Source: Erythroxylum novogranatense (Eukaryota; Streptophyta; Magnoliopsida; Malpighiales; Erythroxylaceae). Taken from it: a DNA stretch of 64,000 nucleotides. The notes under the pieces were generated by a model. That model had not been told where the DNA came from and did no database searches. It saw only the letters and a list, made by a program, of their open reading frames with translations. The stretch lies in the NCBI GenBank assembly GCA_029891385.1, contig CM057226.1, positions 90,652,977 to 90,716,976 of the forward strand, given 5' to 3'. This document shows positions 32,831 through 44,850 of this stretch, one piece after another. Position 1 is the first letter of the stretch. The number at the start of each line of letters is the position of its first letter. The translations under genes were made by a program, and so were the position numbers.

Positions 32831-35800
32831 GGATGCGAACACTCCATTAACGACTGAGAAAGGTTAATCACTCCTATTAAACACGACATAGTCCTGCTCC
32901 TTAAATATGCTAATAACGTATAAGAACTAGATTATATTCCTCAAACATAAGTTCTATGTTTGATGCGGGATACAAGTCTCGGCTTTTTAGGGTTACATAA
33001 TTCATTTACGGTTCTGATGATTGGGCACGAGTTGTTATGCTTATCAGTAAATTTAAAACTCAGTAAGTACATCTTTTGCCTCCTTTTATGCCAAAGGTAT
33101 CGATTATAATATCTATTAAGCAAATCATTATATATCCTTGAAAATTTACTTTAATCCTTTTAACCCTTTATACATTCAACTCATGATCATCGAATTATTT
33201 ATAATTTAACCCGATGGTCACTTTCTTAAAAGCTGTTTAACGAGGCTAATTACTACATTTTTGTCCATCTATAATTTCCCTAGTTATAGATTTTTATATT
33301 AAAGTATGAAATCATGTTCACTGCTTGGAATTGTGTTTTCCGAAACCGTTGTATCTTAAAATAACGTTATTCATTTCGACTATAATGAAATATAATTCTT
33401 GATTTATGCATCAATTTATTTTTAGTTGTAACAAAATATTTGTTCGATTAAAGATTAATCATGAATAATATTTTATAGAATCTACAATTATTACTTTTCA
33501 AATTATTAATTACATATATTAATTTATAAATTATATGTTTTAGTTAAATTACTTAATAAGTTGATAATTTAGAATTATACGACCTATTTAATTTAATTGA
33601 CTTTATAAATTCAATATATCTTCACCACTAATTAGTCTTAAATGAATTATAATTTCTTATATTTGAATCTATAACCCCATTTGTATAAATTAGTTGAGAA
33701 ATTTTGCATCGTTCAATTCATTGCTAGACAATCCGAAACCCATGTGTCTTCTGTTTCATTTATCACCATCTATTCCCTACGTGTATGTATGGCTTTCATG
33801 ATTCACTAGGTCCATTAATATGGAAAATCTACAAGTCATTAGACATTTCGACAAGGTGTTTCATTGATAAATATGCCATGAATCAACGTGTCTAATACCA
33901 AATTGGGAGTGTTATGAACTATCAAAGCATTGATTCCGACAAATAATTGAAGATAAACGGAGACAGATTAGGCAAGCCATGTCATTATCGTGTCCACGAG
34001 GATCGATTTGGTTGATTCATCACTTGGCCCCACGTTTCCAATTGATTCTGAAATCTGAATACAACACAACGGCATCCTCCATTAGCTTCCAATCCTCCAT
34101 ACCAAATTGGTTCCACATTATCAGAACCGTGGGTGACATTTCCTAGACTTTAGTAGCTTATTATAGGAGATCAGTGACATTGCTAGTTGGGTCCAAAGAA
34201 TGGGAATCCTAACAAGCCTGCAGATCTAATCCACCTCTGTAGTTGTGATGTGGAGTCAGGGACCCTTCTTAGCTTGTTGGTCCCATCAATTTTTTCCCAC
34301 ACATTTACGAAGCTACCATCCTTTTCACATGGAGAACTTGCTATATTGATTGGAAAAAAACGTGCTATCCACAGCTTAATTAATGTGTTGTATAGACCCA
34401 TTCGCACTTAAAAAGTCCAACAAGGTAGACTTTTTTGAGAGAGGTACGAGTGGTGTATAGTTCTTTGAATAGAATAATAAAGTCCAGGTCAAGGAACTCT
34501 AATTAAACCTCTTTGATGGATTCGAGCGATAGTCTGAAAAACTAACCGTTAAAATTCTGTTAGATGCTACAACTACAAGAAACAACAATCGTAAACTTCG
34601 AGATGAACTAATGTTAGTTAAACAACGTAAGATTCTTTTATTTTTCTTTTCAAAACCAATAAGATTGGATTCATATTCATTTGTTAATGGTTTGCCATGC
34701 ACGTAATTAATACCCTTTTGAACACAAGCCAGCCATTGCTGTGATTGTGTAATGACAATAAATATCCATTAATGAATACGTAAATAAATCTGATATGTAC
34801 AGTAAATGATCAACTCAGTCAATTCGGCTGTTGTTTCTCATCTGCTTTTGACGAAACAAAAAGGGTTGTGAGCTGTGACCAATTTCAAAAGCGACCAGCT
34901 TATATTTACATTGGCCGACGAAGGTTGCCAAAATGAGATCGTGGCAAGCAAGAGACGACGGAGGCAGGCTGGAGCCGGCAGCTGGATTCCGAAGCTTAGG
35001 CTAATATATAATTATGTTTTTTTTATTTGAAAACCATAAGATTTTGCAACTTTATTTACATCTAAGTACCCTTATGGATGAAGTACAGAGAGATTATGCG
35101 ATTAGTGCAAGAGTTTTGGCCTTCGAGTGGTGGAAAGACTAGAGGTCACAAGGACAATACTAAAATCCCATACCTAATCCTATTTAATTTTTGGGTAATA
35201 TCATTGTACAATAATTCAGTTAAAAGTGAAAAGGTTAGGCTGGCCTAACTTTCTTATGAGGAGAATTGGGGATTGGACGACTTAAGGTGACCATGCCAAA
35301 TAATGTTATTCAAGATTTAAGTTTGTTTGTGAGGCCAAGCCAAAATTTCACTATCAAACGTGACGTTACTTGCTTTACTGTTTACAACTTTCTCATATAG
35401 AACATGGAATAAATGTAAGGTGATTCTTTGGGGGTTGCCACAATTATACGATTAGTTTATACAACAACTTTAATTATTATACTTGAATTATAATTAACTC
35501 TTAGGGTGATTTTTTGAGCACTTTCAACTATTTATGGTCTTGCGTTCAATTCCTTTGGACTCGACAAGGCTCTGGCTAAGCAAGGGAGAGAAATAAAATG
35601 ATGGAGTACTCCTTAGTTGTGTTGATATATATAACCAATGATTAGCTTTACCCCAAACTTTGTGCATCTTTGCTTAAACAAATAAAAGAGGTGAGTTAAC
35701 GTTAGCATACAACAAGGCACCATTATGATTGTGTGCTTAGCTTTATCTCTTCTTTCAACAATCCCATGATTTCTTAAGGTCCACAGATTGCTCAACATGA

Positions 35801-36115
35801 CCAAAAGTTGGGTATGATCTAAAAGCTAAACAGTTTAAGAGAAGCAGAAGCTCCGTCCTCACCCCAAATTAAGCTGTTTCCTAATTTCACAACTTTTAGA
35901 CCCTAAGTGGAATTACATTTGGAAACTAAAAAGGATTACACTTACACCGCCTGTTTAACCAACCTTTAAGAGCCGTTGCCTTTGTCTCTCACTGCAAATT
36001 CCGCAATAACCCTTTTTAGCAACACCCTGCAAACGTTTGCGATAAGTAATTAGATTAACATTGCGGGGTTAATTAAGATACAAAATCCAAAATATAAACA
36101 AGTGGGCTCCACTCT
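32831..36115. other. Intergenic region upstream of the host gene, no gene seen
   Basis: AT-rich, particularly 33130-33700. Open frames are below 75 codons and most have a mirror frame on the other strand. I recognise no tRNA, snRNA, transposon end or conserved motif. The last few hundred bases should hold distal promoter elements of the gene at 36266. Confidence 0.5.
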
Positions 36116-36122
36116 TCCCCTG

Positions 36123-36167
36123 CTATAAATATCGTCCACTTTACATGAAAAGCCAGGCTCTATAAAC
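36123..36167 (+). promoter_or_regulatory. Core promoter with two TATA-like boxes
   Basis: TATAAAT lies at 36124-36130 and TATAAAC at 36161-36167. They are 142 and 105 bp upstream of the start codon, so a leader of roughly 70-115 bases would follow either. A tiny upstream ORF of six codons (36145-36165) would be in the transcript only if the first box is used. Confidence 0.5.
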
Positions 36168-36265
36168 TTTGCTCTGCCCAGCTCTTGCTGTCTTATTCAC
36201 CTTTTCTCCATTTCACTTATCAGAAATAACAAGAGTCTCCGCTCGTAAACAGCAGTTAACTCACA

Positions 36266-37432
36266 ATGGTCGATGTCGACCGGAGAATGACTGGTCTAAA
36301 CCCAGCACATATAGCCGGCCTCCGCCGCCTCTCGGCGAGAGCAGCCGCGCCGTCGACCGTCTCCACTATCCCAGTCCGCAACGGCCTACTCTCCTTCTCT
36401 TCACTTGCCGATAAAGTCATGACCCATTTACGCAGCTCAGGTGTCCAAGTTCAACACGGCTTATCCGACGCCGAGTTCGCCCGAGCCGAGGCCGAGTTCG
36501 GTTTCGCCTTCCCTCCTGACCTCCGAGCTGTCCTCTCCGCCGGATTGCCCGTCGGCGCCGGATTTCCAGACTGGCGCTCCAGCGGCGCTCGACTCCATCT
36601 CCGAGCATCTCTTGATCTTCCAATCGCGGCTATCTCATTCCAAATCGCACGTAAAGCGCTTTGGTCTAAGTCTTGGGGCCTCAGACCGTCTGATCCAGAA
36701 AAAGCATTGCGTGTTGCGAGAAATGCGTTAAAGAGAGCTCCATTGTTGATTCCTATTTTCAACCATTGTTACATTCCTTGCAACCCTTCTCTAGCTGGTA
36801 ACCCCATATTTTTCGTCGACGAGAATCGAATCTTCTGCTGCGGTCTGGATCTCTCTGATTTTTTTGACCGCGAGTCTCCCTTTCGGAGCTCCGAGTCTGA
36901 CCCGATACTTTTACAGAAGCAAAGATCCGTGAGCGAGAAGTCAGCCGGTACGTCGTCGAATTTTTCACGTAGGAGCTTGGATACGGGGATAGTAAGAACG
37001 CCGCGATGGGTCGAGTTTTGGAGCGATGCTGCAGTGAACCGTCGGAGAAGGAACTCACCGGAGCGGTTTATTGACATGCGAGCTAGATCCGAAGTACCGA
37101 AATGGGTGGACGATTATGTAGAGCAAATCGGATCGGTTTTAAGGGAAGGCGGGTGGAGCGAGTCGGATATATCCGAAATGGTTCAAGTATCGGCTTCGGG
37201 TTTTTTCGAAGGGGAGATGGTGTTGTTGGACAGCCAAGCGGTTTTGGATGCTCTGCTATTGAAAGCAGATCGGTTCTCAGACTCGCTCCGGAAATCTGGA
37301 TGGAGCTCCGAGGAGGTGTCGGATGCATTAGGATTCGATTTCCGACCCGAGAAGGAAAGGAAAACGGTCAAGAAACTGTCGCCAGAGCTGGTGCATAGAA
37401 TCGGGAAACTGGCGGAATCGGTTGCCCGGTAA
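36266..37432 (+). CDS. Intronless plant protein with SMI1/KNR4-like region
   Basis: The frame of 388 codons is intact, GC-rich and uninterrupted, unlike everything around it. The start is the first ATG after the promoter and has an acceptable plant context (cacaATGg). Residues about 50-95 ([24 protein letters not shown]) resemble the SMI1/KNR4 fold: an acidic helix followed by a P-P-D-L-R turn, as in fungal cell-wall-synthesis regulators and many uncharacterised proteins. The Cys/Phe-rich middle (about 172-205) and a C-terminal helical part (about 270-385) match what I remember of a conserved, mostly uncharacterised plant family that includes Arabidopsis At5g67020 and At3g50340. I see no signal peptide or membrane segment, so it is probably cytosolic or nuclear. 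An AATAAA overlaps the stop and is probably too early to be the poly(A) signal. The biochemical role is unknown. Confidence 0.85.
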   Translation: MVDVDRRMTGLNPAHIAGLRRLSARAAAPSTVSTIPVRNGLLSFSSLADKVMTHLRSSGVQVQHGLSDAEFARAEAEFGFAFPPDLRAVLSAGLPVGAGFPDWRSSGARLHLRASLDLPIAAISFQIARKALWSKSWGLRPSDPEKALRVARNALKRAPLLIPIFNHCYIPCNPSLAGNPIFFVDENRIFCCGLDLSDFFDRESPFRSSESDPILLQKQRSVSEKSAGTSSNFSRRSLDTGIVRTPRWVEFWSDAAVNRRRRNSPERFIDMRARSEVPKWVDDYVEQIGSVLREGGWSESDISEMVQVSASGFFEGEMVLLDSQAVLDALLLKADRFSDSLRKSGWSSEEVSDALGFDFRPEKERKTVKKLSPELVHRIGKLAESVAR

Positions 37433-37436
37433 TAAA

Positions 37437-39967
37437 AGTAGAAAAGCGCTCCCGATTTTTACCAGTTTACATGTATTTTTATAAAATCTTATATCTTAAG
37501 GAAAAAAAAAATACACGGGCAGACGAGTTCATATTGTACTACGAAAAGGAGCGTACCACAAAATAACCACCAAAAAGGAGATTAGTAAACGGGTTTCAGA
37601 ATTTTATATCCGAGATTGTTGGTATTCTCCATTTTCTCTATTTTTTATTATTTATAGTATATCTTATAAATTTCTTTGCTTACGTATGTATTACATATTT
37701 AAATTGAAGCTGTCACATGATTTGTTTATGCATTAAATATTAATAATCCATTTGTCCTGTTTTTAATGTAATAGTAATAATTAATTTTTGGTAAAGAAGT
37801 GGATTGAGAGTAGTGTTGTGATTAATGGAGCCAAACCAGCTTCAGAAATGTTGTTATTAATGGAGCCATGAACCAGCTTTTGAAATGAGGCGCCTTAAGT
37901 GCACGTGTGCGCTGTTTCTATAACAAAGAGAGACGTTAATGGGGGTCCCACTTTCAGCAATGAAGAAGAACGGGCGGAGGGAGAGGGAGCTTGGTGTCAA
38001 TGGTACGCTGCTGGTGTGGGACAGCGGGACATCCATTTTAGTCCCGTCGTTTAGCTTCTCGAAAAGTGTCGTTTTGTTCCTTGTTTTTCCTTTCATTTTC
38101 TTTAACTTTTTACCTTTTACTTCTTCACCTGACGATCAGTATCAGTCCTTAATGAAAGAAAAGCAATGGGAAGAAGGGCGCAAATTGAATTACTGTCTAT
38201 TGAGGTGATTGTGATGGGGCTATGAAAGAGTACAAACCAAGTTCTCTCCTAGTCAGTCAGTCATATAATGTATACATGAGTTTGGATTCTCAGCTGTCCA
38301 ATCTCGTTTAAAGTCCAAAACGGCATCATGTATTAAATATGAATTTAATGTTTAGAGACTGTCCAATCTTATAGAATACCCAAAACATTGGATAAAATTC
38401 AATAAGATTATTTTGGTTGGAGATCCGAATTATGGACATATAACATAAAGCGCGAGTCATCTCCTTTTTATAAATAAATTTTGTATTTTATTATATTGTG
38501 GAAACTTCTATTATCGGTCGTAGATATCATTTTAAAGTAAAATATGAGTTTTTAAATATAAATTATGAATTTTAAAGTAAGTTAATAATTAAATTTATTT
38601 TATAAATTTAAATTTAAAATTAATTAATAAATTAGATTTAATCTAAATTTAAAATTCATAATTATTTCAAAATTTATTGATTATTTTCTTTAAATTTTTT
38701 TATGAATTGTAGATATTTTTCTCTCACTACAATTCTAACCATGATTCAACTCCGCATCTTTTTTGCAATAGTAGATCGGACCTGCAATCACTTAAAGAAA
38801 GTTGAAAAACTCTTATTTTGTGTCTTTGGATCAAAAGTTTGTTTGTTGACCTACACACCTCTTTCTTGTGAGATGTGAAAGCCTTGTCTCTTTGGTACGT
38901 ACGCAGTTGGTACTCAGCTGGTGCGCAGTCCTAGAAGACCAAAAGAGCAATAGGGATCACTCGAGAAGGTGACCGTACACAAGATAGAGGGAATAAAGTT
39001 AAGCAACAGAGAACTTGATTTTCAGAGTTCTTCGGTAACAGTTTATCTCAAAAAAATGTTGATCTTCTCCTCGTGTGATGGGAATGTGATAGGTTATTGT
39101 TGAACTTACTCACTGAAACTTAATGTCATTATTCCATTAAGTTTCACACTAGGACTAGGTTTCAATTTCCTTCCTTTTTGGGGTTCCGAGAAGTACTTCA
39201 TTACTTGGACCATTCTGTGACATTCTTCACTAGACATTAAGCATCCAAGGTTTGTAAGAGCTGTTATACTCCCAACTCGAACTCCCAAGTTTGATTTCAC
39301 TCATGACTGGAATGTCCATATGGGTCCAAGTCCTCTGCAGATCAGAGAGACCCCTGCGAGTTTGGTCAGGGCTTGCTTCTTGGAATGCTCGAACATAATA
39401 TCTCAATTACAAAGAAAAAATCTCCTCCATCCTTGTCCTTATTCCTATTGGGTAATTGGACATGATGGGAATAATTAGTACAGTACCAGAACAGTAACGT
39501 GATTTTCTTTTTTTATCCCGAGATAGGAATGTTGGTAAGGACAAAGCAAGGAATATTTCTGCAGCATCTCAACGAATAGTTTAGCATTCAGCAGATAGTG
39601 TTTATTCTTTTGTATGAGTTGAATCATACCATAATTCAGTTCAAACGCTTCAACCTCATTCTCCCTTGGTTCATCATGTTTCAAATTTGAAGTCTTAGTT
39701 TATACTAGAAAACAGAGAAATACCCAATGCCAATGAAAAACAAATAAAAGAAGCACGAAGTATTCCTATGTAAAGGCAATTAATGCAACAACGGTTACTG
39801 CCACTTGCCACCGTCAACCACCACTCGGTAACTACTAACTAACTGTTGCTTGTTCAAGGCACATGGCTATCCCACCGCATATGCACCTCTATCACGTGTG
39901 TTCCTGCAGAGCTTGAAATGCCTACACGGTGACTTATTTAGTTGTATGGACCCTTCTTTGTACATTG
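37437..39967. other. Region between host gene and copia element
   Basis: The first few hundred bases should be the 3' untranslated region and terminator of the host gene. A short imperfect direct duplication (attaatggagccaaaccagctt and ttaatggagccatgaaccagc) lies at 37823-37880. AT-rich sequence covers 38450-38710. Two short open frames (37939-38208 plus; 39106-39300 minus) have no recognisable similarity. No gene is supported. Confidence 0.5.
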
Positions 39968-39972
39968 ATAGA
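39968..39972 (+). other. Target-site duplication ATAGA, left copy
   Basis: ataga abuts the LTR start and recurs at 44846-44850 after the right LTR. Confidence 0.93.
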
Positions 39973-40140
39973 TGTTAGGAAATACGATCTTAGGGAGTAA
40001 TTGGTGTTTCTATAAAATTAGATCTCTGTAATCCCTGACTGATAGGGATAACTAGAATAAGTATAAAAGCTTGGTTACAGATTGAAAAAATATATAACGA
40101 TGAATGCAATACAATTTTTCCTCTTCTACATTCGTTAACA
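39973..40140 (+). repeat. 5' LTR of the short-LTR copia element
   Basis: 168 bp, TGTTAGG to TTAACA, with a TATA box (TATAAAAG, 40062-40069) placed suitably for an LTR promoter. Confidence 0.95.
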
Positions 40141-40152
40141 TGGTATCAAAGC
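40141..40152 (+). other. Primer-binding site of the short-LTR copia element
   Basis: TGGTATCAAAGC directly follows the LTR. It differs at one base from the common TGGTATCAGAGC complement of initiator methionine tRNA. Confidence 0.85.
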
Positions 40153-40230
40153 AGCGTTAACAATCCTTGGGACTCAGTGTTAGTATCATCGTCCTAAAAC
40201 CTTTTCTGAACCTCTTGACATCAATCAAAT

Positions 40231-41529
40231 ATGTCGAACCCTCCAGAACCAAAATCAGAAACCCAATCAAACACCGAACTCACCCTTCAACTCGCAGATT
40301 TGTTGCGAAATAATATGCAACAACAACCAACCATAACCAATCCACAAAACCTTTCAATAGGTATCAAATTAAACAACGAGAATTACGGTATGGGCTGATT
40401 GATGAAGATGGCCATCGGAGGACGGGGCTGCCGCTCGCACATCACCGGAATTCCACCAGCACCAAGCATCACCGATTCAACATATGATCAGTGGGAACAA
40501 ATTGATCAGAACGTGTTCACATGGATCATACAAAACATGGAGGTGAATCTAATAAACAATGTTTTGCAAGACCGAATGCGAAAAGATCGTGGGACGGCCT
40601 AGCCACGACATACTGGCGTGGATCGGACCCCCTTCAATTGTTCGATCTACGTAAAAGCAAATACACGTAAAGGGACTTGATAGCTTAGAGGAGTTCGAAT
40701 AAACTTGAAGCCATTTGGATGGCAATCGGACGGAGACAATAAACCCGATGAGATGCCGGAAGATATCACGGCCTTCAATCAAATCATACAAGAACAAATG
40801 CTGTATCAATTTCTTACCGGAATTGATGACAAATACGATCCAATCAGGAGGGATTTGCTGAAACTTGACTCAAAGCCCTCAGTTGAGTCCGCCTACGCTA
40901 CTATCCGACGGGAGGCTGCTCGCCTTCAAATCTTAAATACGGCGACCGACGGCGAAGGGGACTTGTCATCACAGGGCATCGGAACGGGACTGGCTATGAA
41001 AGGAGGAAAGGGTGGTCGGACGAAATCTGACAATAACAAACGCACCGACGGCTCGGCGGCGACACGCACTCGAGGAGACAAGTCCGATCTCGTATGCTCT
41101 CATTCTGGGAAGAGGAAGCACACCAAAGAAGGGTGCTTTGAACTCATTGGGTTCCCTGATTGGTGGGAAGGAAATCGAAAGGAGAACGGTGGATCGGCGG
41201 CCGTCGGAGGACAGCGGCGCGTCAATGCCACCATCGGAGATAATCTCGGCTGGGTAGGAGGCAGCGAGGATGCCGCGGCAAGCATAATCCACCACAGAGA
41301 CGCCGCGGTGCGTGCGATCGGAACAACGACGACGGACTCAGGCGGGCGGCGAGCAAATGTTGCCGCCAACTATGGAGGGGCACCAGCTGAATCGGGGGAG
41401 AGAGGTAAAGGGTTTGGGTCTTTTGACTCAAACCCTAGCTTTATTAAACATAACACCCATGAACCCAATAAATTGTCTCAATGGATATTTGATGTGCAAG
41501 CAACGGACACAATGACTTTCGATCCGTGA
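40231..41529 (+). pseudogene. gag: Copia gag with altered zinc knuckle
   Basis: The ATG at 40231 (MSNPPEPKSETQSNTELTLQL) starts gag. A stop near 40397 and frame changes near 40600-40700 interrupt the capsid domain, which is recognisable from YDQWEQIDQNVFTWI (about 40483) and FNQIIQEQMLYQFLTGIDD (about 40774). The last segment (40705-41529) is open for 274 codons. Its zinc knuckle reads CSHSGKRKHTKEGC near 41096-41137: the second Cys of the expected CX2CX4HX4C is Ser, which should weaken zinc binding. The tail is Gly/Ala/Arg-rich. The frame ends at 41527-41529, where the protease motif should begin (QWIFD near 41480). Confidence 0.8.
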
Positions 41530-42900
41530 TATACTTGAACCCACTTTGGAAAAAATCTCATATCCAAACAACTAGTGGGGACTTAGTGGAAGTTAAGGGA
41601 AGGGACGATGCTACTATATCACCACGTCAAACTCGAGAAACGCCTTTATGTTCCATCTCTATCTTGTAAATTATTGTCCCTAAGTCATGTGACGAGTGAA
41701 TTGAATGTGTGGTTCTAATATATCCCGCTTTTGCTCGATCTGGGATATTCATCTGAAGGAGATCATTGGGCGTGAAATCGAGCGGGACGGACTTTATTAT
41801 GTGGATGAATTGGAACAAACCTCTCGGGTTTTACTATCAAAGGCACTGTGGACACCCAAAATCGCTTTGCACCGCTGACTCGGACATCCGTCGATTGGGT
41901 ATCTGCGCATGTTATTTCCTGCACTTTTTCAGAAGAGTCGAATTTAAATTTGTTTTGTCAAACTTGTTCAGTTGCAAAGAGTCATAGAACTTCTTTTAAA
42001 CCCACGAATACTCGGGTTCAGTCTGTTTTTTCATTGGTGCATTCAGATGTTTGGGGACCGGCCCCTGTTACTAATCACAGTCGATTTCGTTACTTTGTGT
42101 TGTTTATCGATGACTTTTCCCGTATGACTTGGGTATATTTTCTCCGGCACAAATCGGAAGTCTATGATACTTTTGTTGCATTCTTTAATATGATACATAC
42201 TCAATTTGATCAGAAAATCAAAGTATTCAGATCAGACAATGGGCGTGAGTATGTTAACCAACAGATGAGTGATTTCACAAATAAGCAAGGCATCATCCAC
42301 CAAACCACTTGCGAATACTCCTCGCCAGAGCAGGGGTCACGAGCGGAAAAAGTAACCTTACTTGAGATGACCCGTGCCTTACTCATGTAATCACACGTCC
42401 CAAACTACTTTTGGCCCGGCTATAGCCACAAAGAACCTACCTTACAAACAGGTTACCCACAAAAATACTTGCCCATCAGACCCCGCTTTCCGTCTTCGAA
42501 ACACAGGTTACCATTCCACAAACCCTTACTCTGCCTCCACGGGTCTTTGGATGCTCAGTGTTTGTACATATTCCCAAAGTGAACGAACGAAATTAGACCC
42601 TTCAGGTTATTAAGTGTGTCTTTGTGGGATATGCACCTCACCAAAAGGGTACCGATGCTATAACCCCGTCACACGCCGCCATCATGTCACTATGGATTGT
42701 GAATTTTAGAAAAGCAGTACTATTTCGCGGACCAAAGATAGCTCTCAGGGGGAGTATCCGAGTGACTCTCTATGCTGGCTCAGTGATTCTGATGATACTG
42801 GTCTTCTTTCTTTATCCGGTCCCACTCAGAACAAGCTCAGTACCACCACCAATCATCCTCCTCCGCATGATGTCCAGAATGAGGTAACTGATTCTGATCC
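41530..42900 (+). pseudogene. pol: Copia pre-integrase and integrase, multiply frameshifted
   Basis: Fragments of the pre-integrase region (YVPSLSCKLLSLSHV near 41645) and an open segment at 41848-42390 are visible. That segment contains a zinc-binding remnant (CQTCSVAKSH), HSDVWGP with the first Asp of the DDE triad (about 42040) and FRSDNGREY with the second (about 42230). The expected third catalytic block is scrambled (PEQGSRAEK, about 42323), after which LLEMTRALLM is normal. Further short pieces in other frames lead to 42900. The mixed frames prevent any functional integrase. Confidence 0.8.
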
Positions 42901-42982
42901 TTCCTCATCCATTCATAATATTGATCATGTTCCAGATACAGTTAACCCTGTTGCAGATGATACAGAGAGTAACAGGTATACC

Positions 42983-44665
42983 TTGCCTCAGAGAAGTACT
43001 CGGGGAATTCCCCCGAACCGATATTCACCTGATCAGAGATCGCGGACTTCCAGATACCCTGTAGGGAATATGGTCAGGGGGAGCATGTCCGATGTGGCTA
43101 AGGCTTTTGTGGGAAATCTCTACAAAGAACAGATCCCGAGATCGGCCCAGGAAGCCATACAGATCGAGGAGTGGAGGAAAGCTATGATAGTGGAGATGGA
43201 TGCCCTAGCTAAGAATGAAACTTGGGAAAAATGTAAATTACCCCAAGGCACGAGACCAGTGGGGTGCAAGTGGGTGTTCACAATTAAGTATAAGGCAGAT
43301 GGGACAGTAGAGAGGTACAAAGCCCGTCTTGTGGCGAAGGGGTACACCCAAACATACGGGATTGACTACTCCGAGACATTCTCCCCAGTAGCAAAGATAG
43401 ACACGGTGCGGGTCCTTCTCTCTGTAGCAGCCAACCAGGATTGGCCTCTCCATCAGTTTGATGTAAAGAATGCCTTCTTACACGGAGAATTGTCCGAGGA
43501 AGTGTATATGGAAGCTCCTCCGGGTTTTTCAGACCGCTTCAAGTCAAATGAAGTTTGCAAACTCCGAAAAGCTTTATATGGACTCAAGCAATCCCCACGA
43601 GCCTGGTTTGGAAGATTCACCGTGGCAATGAAGAAGTACGGGTACAGGCAAAGTAATTCAGACCACACCTTATTTCTGAAAAATCGAGGAAGCATGATTA
43701 CCTGCCTGATCATCTACGTGGATGACATGATTATTACTGGAAGTGATAAGGAGGAAATGGAACAACTCCGGGAAAATCTATTTAGAGAATTTGAAATGAA
43801 GGATCTAGGGGGACTGAAATACTTCCTAGGAATAGAGGTCATGAGATCCAAACATGGAATCTTCATTTCACAAAAAAAGTATGTACTTGACCTACTCGCA
43901 GAAACTGGGATGCTTGATTGCAAACCGGTCGATACTCCTATACAAGTTAACCACAGACTCAGAGTACAAGAGGATGAAGAACCAGCAGAGAAAGAACGAT
44001 ATCAAAGACTGGTTGGAAAACTGATCTACTTATCTCATACCAGACCCGATATTGCTTATGCTGTAGGGGTAGTCAGTCAGTTCATGCACCATCCTCAGAA
44101 AAGTCACATGGAAGCAGTGACAAGGATAATCCGATATTTGAAAGGCTCCGTAGGAAGCGGGATTATGTTTGGTAAACATGGACACTTGAATATCGAGGCA
44201 TACACAGATGCAGACTGGGCAGGAAATCCAAACGACAGGAGGTCTACCTCAGGGTTCTTTACTCTAGTTGGGGGGAATGTAGTCACATGGCGAAGCAAGA
44301 AACAGAAGGTTGTAGCGCTCTCTAGCGCTGAAGCAGAATTTAGAGGCATTGCAAAGGCAGTTACTGAGATCATATGGTTAAGGAGACTCATGACAGAAAT
44401 TGGGATGGTTCCGAAAGGTCCCGGGCAATTAAGGTGTGATAACAAAGCTGCTATCAGTATCTCTGAAAATCCTGTGCAACATGACAGGACTAAGCATGTG
44501 GAGGTTGATCGACACTTCATAAAGGAGAAGCTAGAGGATGGCACAATTGAGCTCCCGTTCGTTAGATCAGAAGACCAGTTGGCTGATATCCTAACTAAAG
44601 CAGTCACGAGACAGGCATTTCAGACAGCTTTGGACAAGTTAAGAATCGGGGATCCGATAACTTAA
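42983..44665 (+). CDS. pol: Copia reverse transcriptase and RNase H, intact frame
   Basis: The open frame of 560 codons has no stop. RT motifs in order are WEKCKLPQGTRPVGCKWVF (about residues 81-99), KARLVAKGYTQ (about 114-124), FDVKNAFLHGELSEEVYMEAP (about 160-180) and the catalytic IIYVDDMIITGS near residue 245. RNase H follows, with YTDADWAGNPNDRRSTSG, SSAEAEFRGI and the conserved DNKAAI box, ending in LADILTKAV. In life it would be the C-terminal part of a polyprotein, so the ATG at 42983 is unlikely to be a real start; upstream integrase is broken. The enzyme would copy element RNA to DNA in cytoplasmic particles, if it is expressed at all. Confidence 0.9.
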   Translation: MPQRSTRGIPPNRYSPDQRSRTSRYPVGNMVRGSMSDVAKAFVGNLYKEQIPRSAQEAIQIEEWRKAMIVEMDALAKNETWEKCKLPQGTRPVGCKWVFTIKYKADGTVERYKARLVAKGYTQTYGIDYSETFSPVAKIDTVRVLLSVAANQDWPLHQFDVKNAFLHGELSEEVYMEAPPGFSDRFKSNEVCKLRKALYGLKQSPRAWFGRFTVAMKKYGYRQSNSDHTLFLKNRGSMITCLIIYVDDMIITGSDKEEMEQLRENLFREFEMKDLGGLKYFLGIEVMRSKHGIFISQKKYVLDLLAETGMLDCKPVDTPIQVNHRLRVQEDEEPAEKERYQRLVGKLIYLSHTRPDIAYAVGVVSQFMHHPQKSHMEAVTRIIRYLKGSVGSGIMFGKHGHLNIEAYTDADWAGNPNDRRSTSGFFTLVGGNVVTWRSKKQKVVALSSAEAEFRGIAKAVTEIIWLRRLMTEIGMVPKGPGQLRCDNKAAISISENPVQHDRTKHVEVDRHFIKEKLEDGTIELPFVRSEDQLADILTKAVTRQAFQTALDKLRIGDPIT

Positions 44666-44677
44666 CTTGAGGGGAAG
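44666..44677 (+). other. Polypurine tract of the short-LTR copia element
   Basis: The stretch cttgaggggaag, whose last nine bases are purines, lies directly before the 3' LTR and directly after the RNase H stop codon. Confidence 0.85.
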
Positions 44678-44845
44678 TGTTAGGAAATACGATCTTAGGG
44701 AGTAATTGGTGTTTCTATAAAATTAGATCTCTGTAATCCCCGGTCGATAGGGATAACTAGAATAAGTATAAAAGCTTGGTTACAGATTGAAAAAATATAT
44801 AACGATGAATGCAATACAATTTTTCCTCTTCTACATTCGTTAACA
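44678..44845 (+). repeat. 3' LTR of the short-LTR copia element
   Basis: 168 bp, nearly identical to 39973-40140, with the TATA box at 44767-44774. The target duplication ATAGA follows at 44846-44850. Confidence 0.95.
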
Positions 44846-44850
44846 ATAGA

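Larger units (their letters stand above)
39973..44845 (+). mobile_element. Complete Ty1/copia element with short LTRs
   Basis: LTRs of 168 bp lie at 39973-40140 and 44678-44845 and differ at only a few positions (ccctgactgatag versus ccccggtcgatag). A primer-binding site follows the left LTR, a polypurine tract precedes the right LTR, and the target duplication ATAGA surrounds it. Domain order is gag, protease/pre-integrase, integrase, RT, RNase H, as expected of copia. Gag and integrase are broken, whereas RT-RNase H is a single open frame of 560 codons. Similar LTRs mean a fairly recent insertion. Confidence 0.95.

Noticed and set aside
36169..36414. 81-codon ORF overlapping the start of the host gene
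   Set aside because: It begins with TTG, not ATG, and overlaps the well-supported frame; a shadow.
37939..38208. 89-codon ORF downstream of the host gene with a hydrophobic stretch
   Set aside because: No homology recognised, an antisense frame of similar length overlaps it, and there is no promoter or splice evidence. It stays unproven.
41012..41431. Several overlapping ORFs over the copia gag tail
   Set aside because: They are frames opposite or shifted to the Gly/Arg/Ala-rich gag tail and have no domain of their own.
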